A DNA stretch of 13,514 nucleotides, from contig CAJJMF010000053.1 of assembly GCA_905192805.1 (NCBI GenBank), forward strand, positions 1-13,514. The letters are read 5' to 3'. Both the position numbers and the translations under genes were made by a program. Every line of letters begins with the position of its first letter. Positions within the stretch are counted from its first letter, which is position 1. The stretch comes from an uncultured Sutterella sp. (GTDB taxonomy: Bacteria; Pseudomonadota; Gammaproteobacteria; Burkholderiales; Burkholderiaceae_F). This document shows positions 1 through 7,126 of the stretch, one piece after another. The notes beneath the pieces are model-generated. The model ran no database searches. It was not told the DNA's origin and saw only the letters and a program-made list of their open reading frames with translations.

Positions 1-367
1 CTCCAAAGAGGGCCTCCACGGCATCCGCGGTAATGGACGGACGGTTACGCCCCCCCATTTTCACTTCCCCTTCCCCCATGAAGAGGTACTGGGAAATGTT
101 GAGTTCCTGACCAATCGAGGCAAGCATCTTTTCGCAGACCAAGTTGGCACGCACGCGACTCAATTCGCCTTCCGTAAAGTGCTTATCACGCACGAATAGC
201 GCATGACCGACGACAAAATTCACGACCGAATCGCCCAGAAACTCCAGACGCTCATTGTGTTCAGCAGAAAACGACCGGTGCGTGAGGGCGCGCTCCAAGA
301 GTTTGGTATTGTTAAAGTGATACCCAATGGTTGCTTCGAGCTCACTGAAATCTTTATTTCCTTTCAC
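1..367 (-). CDS. rnc: Ribonuclease III (5' part; gene runs off the left edge)
   Basis: Endonuclease that cuts double-stranded RNA in rRNA precursor and mRNA processing; acts in the cytoplasm as a dimer. Translating the minus strand gives 122 codons before the edge. The RNase III signature NERLEFLGDSV is at residues 38-48, with the metal-binding acidic residues E39, E42 and D46. A second acidic pair, D115 and E118 in ADAVEALFG, matches E. coli D114/E117. The C-terminal double-stranded RNA binding domain lies outside the window. The start is a GTG: no ATG in this frame lies upstream of the conserved region, and a GGGGA sits about 7 bases before the GTG. The gene begins 13 bases after the lepB stop, which implies co-transcription with lepA and lepB, the order known from many proteobacteria. 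Confidence 0.95.
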   Translation of the reverse strand, partial: MKGNKDFSELEATIGYHFNNTKLLERALTHRSFSAEHNERLEFLGDSVVNFVVGHALFVRDKHFTEGELSRVRANLVCEKMLASIGQELNISQYLFMGEGEVKMGGRNRPSITADAVEALFG

Positions 368-380
368 GACCGTTTCCCCA

Positions 381-1271
381 TTAATTGAAACCACCAATGC
401 GGGACATATCCCCAAAGTTAGCCCAAATAAAGACGGCGCGACCGACTAAATTCTCATCCGGCACAAACCCCCAGTAACGAGAGTCTTCGGAATTATCGCG
501 ATTGTCGCCCATCACGAAGTAACTATTGTCGGGCACCTTACAGACAAAGCCCTCACTATCGTACTGGCAGTTGGGATCTTTCTTTAACAACGCCTGCGGC
601 AGAACCCATGAAGGACGGTTCGGATCAATCGCCACCAAGTGATTCACTTTACCGAGTTGTTCGTCGTGCTCATTTAAAGAGCGCATCGTCATCTCATCGA
701 CGAAATCACGATTGCCCGTCATGGGCTGCACTTCCCCATTGATCGTTAAGACTTTGTTGTGATACACCACCGTATCGCCGGGCACACCGACCACACGTTT
801 GATGTAGTCCACCGAGGTATCCATCGGATAACGGAACACGACCACATCACCACGTTCAGGTTTACCCACGGGAATGATCGTCTTATTGACAACCGGTAAG
901 CGAATACCGTAATCAAACTTGTTGACCAAAATGAAGTCCCCCACGTGCAAGGTGGGTAACATCGAGCCCGACGGAATACGGAAGGGTTCAAATAAGAAAC
1001 TGCGCAAAATAAAGACCGCGAGAATCACCGGGAAGAGCCCTGCGGTGTATTCCAACCACCACGGTTGGCGCAAATGCTTCTGACGACGATCGGCGAGTTC
1101 ATCCAACACACGCTGATCTCCACGCGCTAACGCTTCGGCGTTGGCTTGACGAAACAGGGCTTCATCGTCATCGGCTTGGCGTTGACGATCTTTTTGGAAA
1201 CGTACTTTGTCGGCCACATAAAAGAGCCCCGTCAGAATCGTCAAAATCGTCAAAATTAATGGGAAATTCAT
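381..1271 (-). CDS. lepB: Signal peptidase I
   Basis: Membrane-bound serine protease that removes signal peptides from exported proteins on the periplasmic side of the inner membrane. The product has 296 residues. A first membrane segment lies at about residues 3-20, then a charged cytoplasmic loop, then a second membrane segment at about 77-94. The catalytic serine is S103 in PSGSMLPTL and the general-base lysine is K158 in DYIKRVVG; these match S90 and K145 of E. coli. The conserved box GDNRDNSEDSR is at 255-265. C235 and C244 could form the periplasmic disulphide seen in related enzymes. The start ATG has only a weak ribosome binding site (GAAG). The gene lies 105 bases after lepA and 13 bases before rnc. 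A periplasmic rhodanese encoded in this window is a likely substrate. Confidence 0.97.
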   Translation of the reverse strand: MNFPLILTILTILTGLFYVADKVRFQKDRQRQADDDEALFRQANAEALARGDQRVLDELADRRQKHLRQPWWLEYTAGLFPVILAVFILRSFLFEPFRIPSGSMLPTLHVGDFILVNKFDYGIRLPVVNKTIIPVGKPERGDVVVFRYPMDTSVDYIKRVVGVPGDTVVYHNKVLTINGEVQPMTGNRDFVDEMTMRSLNEHDEQLGKVNHLVAIDPNRPSWVLPQALLKKDPNCQYDSEGFVCKVPDNSYFVMGDNRDNSEDSRYWGFVPDENLVGRAVFIWANFGDMSRIGGFN

Positions 1272-1326
1272 ACTTCTACAACCCTAAAAATCGTTTCAGG
1301 AAACTGAGTCCTTTGAGTGGGCAGCA

Positions 1327-1353
1327 CGGTAAACGGGGGTGAGCCGTTTACCG
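1327..1353 (-). other. Perfect 10-bp hairpin in the lepA-lepB spacer
   Basis: The arms CGGTAAACGG (1327-1336) and CCGTTTACCG (1344-1353) are perfectly complementary with a 7-base loop. The minus-strand RNA has no T-run after the stem, so it is not a classical intrinsic terminator. It lies 24 bases after the lepA stop and 56 bases before the lepB start. Possible roles are protecting the lepA 3' end, slowing decay or partial attenuation. It might also be cut by RNase III, which is encoded in the same operon. Role is inference. Confidence 0.55.
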
Positions 1354-1376
1354 CTCTACTCTCTTTGACGAGAGCC

Positions 1377-3170
1377 TTATTTTTCTTCAACCTGCAAAAT
1401 GGCTAAGAACGCTTCCTGCGGGATTTCGACCGACCCCACCTGCTTCATTCGCTTTTTACCGGCTTTTTGTTTCTCTAAGAGCTTGCGCTTACGGGTAATG
1501 TCACCGCCATAGCACTTGGCCAACACGTTTTTACGAAGCGCTTTGACGTTTTCACGCGCAATAATATTGGCCCCAATCGCCGCTTGAATCGCGACTTCGT
1601 ACATCTGGCGCGGAATAAGCGAACGTAAGCGTGTCACGATTTCACGACCACGCGAGACGGCATTGGAGCGATGCAAGATGGTACTCAGGGCGTCGACTTT
1701 GTCGCCATTGATGAGCATATCCACGCGCACCACGTCCGAGGCACGATACTCTTTAAATTCGTAATCCATGGACGCGTACCCACGGGTGAGCGACTTCATC
1801 CGGTCGAAGAAGTCGAGCACAATTTCCGCCAGGGGCAACTCATAGGTGAGGTGCACTTGGCGACCGTGGTAGGCGAGGTTTAACTGCACCCCACGCTTTT
1901 CCTGACAGAGTTTCATCACGGCACCGACGTGTTCATCCGGCACAAAAATCGTCACGGTGTCAATCGGTTCACGAATTTCGGCGATCTTATCGACGGGCGG
2001 TAACTTCGAGGGGTTTTCCACCTGCACGACTTCACCGTTGGTCATCAAGACTTCGTACACCACCGAGGGCGCCGTGGTGATTAAGTCCATATCGTACTCA
2101 CGCTCTAAGCGCTCTTGTACGATGTCCATGTGCAGTAACCCCAGGAACCCAGCGCGGAAACCAAACCCTAAGGCTTGCGAGACTTCCGGTTCAAAGTGAA
2201 GTGCCGCGTCATTTAACTGCAATTTGGTGAGCGCATCACGCAACGCTTCGTACTGATTCGCCTCCACGGGGTAGAGCCCCGCGAACACCTGAGGCTTCAC
2301 TTCTTTAAACCCAGGCACCGGACGTTCCGCTGGCTTATTGGCCGAGGTGACCGTGTCACCCACGCGGGCATCCTTCAACTCCTTAATCCCGGAAATCACA
2401 AAGCCCACTTCGCCCGCGCTCAATTCGGTGCGGGACTCGGACTTCGGGGTAAAGACCCCCAATTGTTCGACCAAGTGATTGGCGCCGGTCGCCATCAAGC
2501 GAATCTTGTCTTTTTGGCGAATCGTCCCGTTGACAACGCGTACGAGCATCACCACGCCCACGTAGTTGTCAAACCACGAGTCAATGATGAGCGCCTGCAA
2601 GGGACCATCGGGATCCCCCTTGGGAGGCGGCACATCACGCACCACACGCTCCAGAATATCATCAATCCCCATCCCGGTTTTGGCCGAACAGGGAATCGCG
2701 TCCGTCGCATCAATCCCAATCACATCTTCAATTTCTTCGGCTGCCGCGATCGGATTCGCGCTCGCCAAGTCCATTTTGTTTAAGACGGGAATCACTTCGA
2801 CCCCTAAGTCGATCGCGGTGTAGCAATTCGCCACGGTCTGCGCCTCTACGCCTTGAGTCGCGTCGACCACCAGCAAAGCCCCTTCACAAGCAGATAAAGA
2901 GCGGCTCACTTCGTAAGAAAAGTCCACGTGCCCCGGGGTGTCGATCAGGTTTAAGTGATAAACCTCCCCGTCCTTGGCTTTATAACGTAGACTCGCCGTT
3001 TGAGCTTTGATGGTGATACCGCGTTCGCGTTCCAAGTCCATGCTGTCTAAGACTTGTTCGCTCATTTCACGGTCCGAGAGACCGCCACAGCGCTGAATTA
3101 AGCGGTCAGCCAACGTGGACTTACCGTGGTCAATGTGCGCAATGATAGAAAAGTTGCGGATATTTTTCAT
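1377..3170 (-). CDS. lepA: Elongation factor 4 (LepA), ribosome-associated GTPase
   Basis: Translational GTPase of the EF-G-like superfamily that binds the ribosome and back-translocates it or aids initiation and assembly. I set the start at the ATG at 3168-3170, giving 597 residues beginning MKNIRNFSIIAHIDHGKST, the usual family length and N-terminus. An ATG 16 codons upstream would add a tail without family character. The G1 loop AHIDHGKST is at residues 11-19, G3 DTPGH at 77-81 with catalytic H81, and G4 NKMD at 131-134. Domain II, the EF-G-like domains III and V, and the LepA-specific C-terminal domain follow (lysine-rich KKRMKQVGSVEIPQEAFLAIL region near the end). No clear Shine-Dalgarno sequence precedes the ATG. 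It heads the lepA-lepB-rnc operon, downstream of the fabF terminator. Confidence 0.97.
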   Translation of the reverse strand: MKNIRNFSIIAHIDHGKSTLADRLIQRCGGLSDREMSEQVLDSMDLERERGITIKAQTASLRYKAKDGEVYHLNLIDTPGHVDFSYEVSRSLSACEGALLVVDATQGVEAQTVANCYTAIDLGVEVIPVLNKMDLASANPIAAAEEIEDVIGIDATDAIPCSAKTGMGIDDILERVVRDVPPPKGDPDGPLQALIIDSWFDNYVGVVMLVRVVNGTIRQKDKIRLMATGANHLVEQLGVFTPKSESRTELSAGEVGFVISGIKELKDARVGDTVTSANKPAERPVPGFKEVKPQVFAGLYPVEANQYEALRDALTKLQLNDAALHFEPEVSQALGFGFRAGFLGLLHMDIVQERLEREYDMDLITTAPSVVYEVLMTNGEVVQVENPSKLPPVDKIAEIREPIDTVTIFVPDEHVGAVMKLCQEKRGVQLNLAYHGRQVHLTYELPLAEIVLDFFDRMKSLTRGYASMDYEFKEYRASDVVRVDMLINGDKVDALSTILHRSNAVSRGREIVTRLRSLIPRQMYEVAIQAAIGANIIARENVKALRKNVLAKCYGGDITRKRKLLEKQKAGKKRMKQVGSVEIPQEAFLAILQVEEK

Positions 3171-3231
3171 GTGAGTTTTATAAAACAGTAGTGAGATCAG
3201 TGTGTCCGATTGGACCACCTTAAGAGCTGGT

Positions 3232-3240
3232 ATTGTAGCA
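3232..3240 (-). promoter_or_regulatory. Candidate extended -10 promoter for lepA-lepB-rnc
   Basis: On the minus strand the sequence reads TGC TACAAT, an extended -10 motif with 5 of 6 bases matching TATAAT. It lies about 60 bases before the lepA start and just after the fabF terminator, where an operon promoter is expected. No good -35 box is found 17 bases further up (GGGCTT). Support is from position and the TGn motif only. Confidence 0.4.
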
Positions 3241-3270
3241 ATTGTGCTCTCTTTAAGCCCTAGGATGGCG

Positions 3271-3304
3271 ACAAAAAGAAAGGAGGCGTATCAAACTCCT
3301 CCTT
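3271..3304 (-). terminator. Intrinsic terminator of the fab operon after fabF
   Basis: The minus-strand RNA folds AAGGAGG (3298-3304) with CCTCCTT (3280-3286), a 7-bp stem with an 11-base loop, followed directly by TCTTTTTGT. It lies 82 bases after the fabF stop and before the lepA promoter candidate, so it separates the two operons. Confidence 0.72.
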
Positions 3305-3385
3305 GCCTTGTGCCCATGGGAAAGCCTTCGGCATGTGTCCGAGGGCATTCCCTGAGGGCGACGATTTCACGAGCGTAACGCTTAA

Positions 3386-4624
3386 TTACGCTTCGTAGCG
3401 CTTATAAATCACGGTTGAATTCGTACCACCGAAGCCAAACGAGTTTTTCATCGCATAGCGGATCGGCATCGGACGTGCCACGTTGGCGCAGCAGTCAATC
3501 GGACACTCCGGATCTTGCTCAAACACATTGATCGTCGGCGGAACGATTTGTTCTTCAATGGCCTTGATCGTTAAGACCGACTCAATCCCACCGGCACCCC
3601 CTAAGAGGTGGCCCGTCATGGACTTCGTCGAACTCACCACGAGTTTTTGCGTGTGTTCACCGAACACAGCCCCAATCGCCTTCACTTCGTTCGCATCACC
3701 CAACGGTGTCGACGTACCGTGCGCATTCAAGTAGTCGATATCGCTCGGGGCTAACCCAGCATGGCGTAACGCGTTTTCCATACAGCGCTTGGGCCCTTCC
3801 ATCGAAGGCGTCGTGATGTGGTGGGCATCCCCCGTGAGCCCATAGCCCACGACTTCGGCATAGATATGAGCCCCACGTGCCAAGGCGTGTTCGAGCTCTT
3901 CGAGCACCACGACCCCAGCACCCTCGCCCATCACAAAGCCGTCACGGTCTTTGTCAAACGGACGCGAGGCGGTCTTCGGATCGTCGTTACGACGCGAGAG
4001 TGCATGCATCGCATCAAAGGCCCCCACCGCTAAGGGATGAATGGCCGCTTCGGCGCCACCCGCTACCATGACGGTAGCATCCCCACGCTTAATCAAATGC
4101 ATCGCTTCGCCAATGGCATGAAGCCCGGTGGAGCACGCCGTCGAGTGCGCAATATTGGGACCCTGTAAATTCTTCATAATCGCCAACTGGCCCGAGGCCA
4201 TGTTCACGATACAGCCTGGAATCATGAAGGGCGACACACGGCGAGGACCACGCTCTAAGAGTGCGCTGTGGTTCGTGCAAATCACGGGCAATCCACCGAT
4301 CCCCGAGCCAATCGCCACGCCCACTTCCGGGGCCAATTCCTCTGTGATCTCTAACTTCGAGTCTTCAAGCGCCATTAAGCCAGCGGCCACCCCGAAGTGA
4401 ATAAAGCGATCGAAGCGACGGACTTCTTTCACATCTAAATAAGCGTTGGCATCAAAATCTTTCACTTCGGCTGCCACCTGACAACCGAATTCGGAGGCAT
4501 CAAAGTGGGTAATCGGCCCCACTCCGCTCACCCCTGCCAAGGCATTGGCCCAGCTGGTCTTGACATCATTACCAATCGGAGAAATCATCCCAAGACCCGT
4601 AATGACCACACGACGTTCATTCAT
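3386..4624 (-). CDS. fabF: Beta-ketoacyl-ACP synthase II
   Basis: Condensing enzyme that elongates acyl-ACP with malonyl-ACP in type II fatty acid synthesis; cytoplasmic homodimer. The 412 residues match the family length. The N-terminal RRVVITGLGMISPIGN is typical. The catalytic triad is C164 in STACSTG, H302 in NAHGTSTPLGD and H339 in SMTGHLLGGAG (E. coli C163, H303, H340). The glycine-rich end KNSFGFGGTN is at 393-402. The two histidines with the cysteine mark a KAS I/II enzyme, not the FabH type, and the place after acpP favours FabF over FabB. The ribosome binding site is weak. A 304-base structured spacer separates it from acpP, and a terminator follows it. Confidence 0.96.
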   Translation of the reverse strand: MNERRVVITGLGMISPIGNDVKTSWANALAGVSGVGPITHFDASEFGCQVAAEVKDFDANAYLDVKEVRRFDRFIHFGVAAGLMALEDSKLEITEELAPEVGVAIGSGIGGLPVICTNHSALLERGPRRVSPFMIPGCIVNMASGQLAIMKNLQGPNIAHSTACSTGLHAIGEAMHLIKRGDATVMVAGGAEAAIHPLAVGAFDAMHALSRRNDDPKTASRPFDKDRDGFVMGEGAGVVVLEELEHALARGAHIYAEVVGYGLTGDAHHITTPSMEGPKRCMENALRHAGLAPSDIDYLNAHGTSTPLGDANEVKAIGAVFGEHTQKLVVSSTKSMTGHLLGGAGGIESVLTIKAIEEQIVPPTINVFEQDPECPIDCCANVARPMPIRYAMKNSFGFGGTNSTVIYKRYEA

Positions 4625-4928
4625 AGTGATTGTTCTCGCAAAGTCGGTCGCTCCCTCAACGCCCTCTCGGTGTGCATTAGCACACGCGAAGCCTTGATCA
4701 CGAACGCTTTACTTATCCTTTAAAAGAGGTTAGGGAGCACATCCTCCCAAGATCACGATCCACCGATACATTTGGATATACAAATCATCCGTGTGGATTA
4801 ACGCCTTGAAGGGATTCTTCGCTCCTATATACGACAAAGGGATCCGACTGAAGCGGACCCCCCTCGTCGTTTGGGTATCCGTCAGATACCCAACACGAAA
4901 CTTTTGCCTGTCTGGCAGGTGCCGAAAA
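4625..4928 (-). other. 304-base non-coding spacer between acpP and fabF with serial hairpins
   Basis: I see no credible gene here. The minus-strand RNA can form several hairpins: TTGGGTATC/GATACCCAA, 9 bp, at 4871-4893; GGGGTCCG/CGGATCCC, 8 bp with one G-U pair, at 4839-4861, followed by TTTGT; GGGAG/CTCCC at 4733-4748, followed four bases later by CTCTTTT; and GTGTGC/GCACAC, 6 bp, loop TAAT, at 4670-4685. None has a strong T-run, so complete termination is unlikely. Partial termination or processing that leaves an abundant acpP message and less fabF message would fit the need for far more AcpP than FabF. That role is inference. Confidence 0.5.
4839..4861 (-). terminator. Possible weak terminator or attenuator after acpP
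   Basis: The minus-strand stem GGGGTCCG / CGGATCCC (8 bp, one G-U pair, 7-base loop) is followed by TTTGTCGTATATA. The T-tract is short, so read-through into fabF is likely. It lies 67 bases after the acpP stop. Confidence 0.35.
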
Positions 4929-5168
4929 TTAGGCCCCCATGCGTTCCTTGACGTAATCGATAGCCAACTGAACCGTACGGAGCTTTTCCTGGTCGGTGTC
5001 AGGGATATCGATACCGAAAGCATCTTCAAGGGCGAGCGACAATTCAACGGTCGACAAGCTGTCAGCGCCTAAATCTTCGATGAAGCTCGCTTCGTTCTTG
5101 ACATCTTCTTCTTTCAAGCCCAACTGTTCAGCGACAATCTTCTTAACTTTCTGTTCAATTTCGTCCAT
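4929..5168 (-). CDS. acpP: Acyl carrier protein
   Basis: Small acidic carrier that holds growing acyl chains as thioesters on a 4'-phosphopantetheine arm; substrate carrier of FabD, FabH, FabG and FabF. The 79 residues are the usual length. The arm attaches to S37 in the motif GADSLSTVEL. The acidic helix-2 region after S37 (TVELSLALEDAFGIDIPD), which docks with partner enzymes, is conserved. A GGAG (5178-5181) lies 9 bases before the ATG, the clearest ribosome binding site among nearby genes. A promoter candidate and a structured leader lie upstream, and hairpins follow. This fits a very abundant protein expressed partly apart from its neighbours. Confidence 0.98.
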   Translation of the reverse strand: MDEIEQKVKKIVAEQLGLKEEDVKNEASFIEDLGADSLSTVELSLALEDAFGIDIPDTDQEKLRTVQLAIDYVKERMGA

Positions 5169-5186
5169 TTCTCTTTACTCCGCTAA

Positions 5187-5237
5187 GGGGTATACCCCCG
5201 CTTCGGTGCGGGGAAATGTGGTTAGGGGAAAATCCCC
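5187..5237 (-). promoter_or_regulatory. Structured G/C-tract leader of acpP
   Basis: Three symmetric elements stack in the 50 bases upstream of the acpP ribosome binding site: GGGGATTTTCCCC (5225-5237), CCCCGC-6-GCGGGG (5196-5213) and the palindrome GGGGTATACCCC (5187-5198). The last two share bases 5196-5198, so they cannot form together. The CCCC and GGGG tracts could therefore pair in more than one way. This could set access to the GGAG site a few bases away. The symmetry is seen; a regulatory role is inference. Confidence 0.45.
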
Positions 5238-5258
5238 GGAAAAAAGTTTAAGCACATC

Positions 5259-5287
5259 ATTCTACCAACTCAGAAAGCGTTTGTGTA
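5259..5287 (-). promoter_or_regulatory. Candidate sigma-70 promoter for acpP
   Basis: On the minus strand: TACACA, 17-base spacer, TAGAAT, with a TGG just before the -10 (extended -10). The matches are 4 of 6 and 5 of 6. It lies in the fabG-acpP gap, about 90 bases before the acpP ATG, ahead of the structured leader. Confidence 0.45.
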
Positions 5288-5307
5288 GCTGATGAGCCTA
5301 CCTAAAA

Positions 5308-6075
5308 TTAACCCATGTACATCCCGCCATTGACGTGTAAGGTGGTACCGGTAATGTAGGCACCTGCGTCGCTGGCTAAATATACACAAGCGTTCGCCAC
5401 TTCCTTTGCATCGCCTAAACGAGCAAGCGGAATCTGGCTTAAAAGATGTTGTTTGTGTTCTTCGGGCAATTGCGCCGTCATGTCGGTATCAATAAACCCA
5501 GGGGCCACACAATTCACCGTGATCCCACGGGATCCGATTTCGCGCGCCAAAGCCATCGTCATCCCCATGAGCCCCGCTTTCGCCGCAGCATAGTTGACTT
5601 GACCCGCGTTACCCATTGCGCCCACCACCGAACTAATCGAGATAATACGGCCCGAGCGCTGACGCATCATGGGACGCACAACGGCGCGAGCCAAACGGAA
5701 TGCCGCCGTTAAATTGGTATCAATCACGGCCTGCCACTGTTCGTCTTTCATACGAAGCGTGAGCGTATCTTGCGTGATCCCTGCGTTATTGACCAACACA
5801 TCCAAGTGTCCGTAGCGCGTGAGCACATCGGCAATCACCGCTTCCGAGCGTTCCGCGTCGTTAACATTTAAAACGACGCCTTCACCTTCAGCTCCGAGCG
5901 TGCGAAGCGCCTCGGTAATGGCGTGTGCCCCTGCCTCCGTCGTGGCCGTACCGATCACCGTTGCCCCGCAATGAGCAAAACTCTCCAAAATGGCACGACC
6001 AATCCCACGACTGGCCCCCGTGATCAACGCCACACGTCCTGCTAAGGCGGACGCTGAAAAAATACTATCCGTCAT
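5308..6075 (-). CDS. fabG: 3-oxoacyl-ACP reductase
   Basis: NADPH-dependent reductase that carries out the first reduction of each fatty acid elongation cycle; short-chain dehydrogenase family, tetramer in the cytoplasm. The nucleotide-binding motif TGASRGIG is at residues 19-26, NNAG at 96-99, and the catalytic residues are N121, S149, Y162 and K166 (YAAAK). The SSVVGAMGNAGQVNYAAAK stretch and the ending HVNGGMYMG are strongly FabG-like. The 255 residues exceed E. coli FabG (244) because of about 11 extra residues at the N-terminus. The start is supported by AAGGA (6081-6085) 5 bases before the ATG. It begins 21 bases after fabD, so the two are co-transcribed. Confidence 0.95.
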   Translation of the reverse strand: MTDSIFSASALAGRVALITGASRGIGRAILESFAHCGATVIGTATTEAGAHAITEALRTLGAEGEGVVLNVNDAERSEAVIADVLTRYGHLDVLVNNAGITQDTLTLRMKDEQWQAVIDTNLTAAFRLARAVVRPMMRQRSGRIISISSVVGAMGNAGQVNYAAAKAGLMGMTMALAREIGSRGITVNCVAPGFIDTDMTAQLPEEHKQHLLSQIPLARLGDAKEVANACVYLASDAGAYITGTTLHVNGGMYMG

Positions 6076-6096
6076 ACGAATCCTTCGTTAGTTCGC

Positions 6097-7026
6097 TTAA
6101 GCCAATGCTTCGAGCGCTTGGTTGAGCGCCGCTTCATCGGTTAAGTTATAGAGTTTTACCTCTGGGGTAATACGTTTAATGAGGCCCGTGAGGACTTTAC
6201 CCGGACCACACTCCACAATATCGGTAACGCCAGCGGCCACCATCGATTCGATAATCTTCACCCACTCGACCGAGGAGTACACCTGCTCGGAGAGTTTTTG
6301 GCGAATCGAATCAACATTGCCATGCAACTGCGCATCGACATTGCGGTAGACCGGAACAGAGGCCTCCTGCATCGGGGTATCGGCTAAGCGCTTTAAGAGG
6401 GCAACCCCCGCTTCTTTCATCATGGGCGAGTGGAAGGGCGCCGACACGGGCAACGAAATCGCACGACGGCAACCCGCTGCCTTGGCTAATTCAATCGCGC
6501 GTTCAATCGCAGCGACTTCGCCCGCAATCACCACTTGACCAGGCGCATTGAAGTTGGCTGGGGTCACTAACCCCGAATCGCGAGCCTCTTCACAAACCTT
6601 CAGCACGGCGGCATCATCAAGACCAATCAGCGCAGCCATACCGCCCACGCCTACGGGCACCACATTTTGCATCACCGTCGCACGGTAACGCACAAGGCGC
6701 ACCGCTTCGTCAAAACTGAGCACACCGGCTGCGGTCAACGCCGAGTACTCCCCTAAGGAGTGCCCGGCCATCATGGCCGGTTTGACGCCCCCGCGCTCGA
6801 GCCAGAGCTGATAGATCGCGACCGAACTCGCGAGCATCGCGGGCTGGGTATTCACGGTCAACGAGAGCGTTTCAATGGGACCCTGAGCAATCAGTTCCGT
6901 TAACGGCTCTCCCAAGGCACGATCGGCCTGAGCCATCATATCGTTGACGCGTTGGGCTTGTGCAAACCCCTGCAACATGCCCACCGTTTGGCTACCTTGC
7001 CCGGGAAAAACAAACGCAATACTCAT
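6097..7026 (-). CDS. fabD: Malonyl-CoA:ACP transacylase
   Basis: Transfers malonyl groups from CoA to AcpP, feeding the elongation cycle. The product has 309 residues, as usual. FPGQGSQ is at 7-13, the nucleophile S90 is in GHSLGEYSAL, the substrate-binding R115 is in RYRATVMQ, and H199 is in VSAPFHSPMM; these match E. coli S92, R117 and H201. The end has the usual VECGPGKVLTGLIKR motif. An AGGA lies 9 bases before the ATG. There is a 100-base gap after fabH and only 21 bases before fabG. Confidence 0.97.
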   Translation of the reverse strand: MSIAFVFPGQGSQTVGMLQGFAQAQRVNDMMAQADRALGEPLTELIAQGPIETLSLTVNTQPAMLASSVAIYQLWLERGGVKPAMMAGHSLGEYSALTAAGVLSFDEAVRLVRYRATVMQNVVPVGVGGMAALIGLDDAAVLKVCEEARDSGLVTPANFNAPGQVVIAGEVAAIERAIELAKAAGCRRAISLPVSAPFHSPMMKEAGVALLKRLADTPMQEASVPVYRNVDAQLHGNVDSIRQKLSEQVYSSVEWVKIIESMVAAGVTDIVECGPGKVLTGLIKRITPEVKLYNLTDEAALNQALEALA

Positions 7027-7126
7027 GGATCAAAGTCCTATAAAAAAAGGAGTCATTAGTCTAACAGTAGACCGTATCATCCCAACGGTTGAATTCACTA
7101 CCAACTTTGGGGCAGGCAAAAAATCG

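Noticed and set aside
203..388. 61-codon plus-strand frame at the left edge
   Set aside because: It is the antisense of the rnc coding sequence, whose RNase III motifs are clear.
3171..3218. 16-codon N-terminal extension of LepA
   Set aside because: The ATG at 3168-3170 gives the exact family length and N-terminus; the extension has no family character and no ribosome binding site.
3324..3346. Hairpin GCCTTCGG/CCGAGGGC after fabF as a second terminator
   Set aside because: On the transcribed minus strand one pair is a C-A mismatch and no T-run follows; the hairpin at 3280-3304 explains termination better.
4730..5072. Open frames of 93-105 codons on both strands in the acpP-fabF spacer
   Set aside because: They overlap acpP in other frames, cross the hairpins and have no ribosome binding sites or recognisable sequence.
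7058..7085. Possible fabD promoter TTGGGA-16-TGT-TAGACT
   Set aside because: Both boxes match only 4 of 6, the spacer is short, and the -10 lies in a small hairpin GTCTA/TAGAC. Co-transcription with fabH is as likely.
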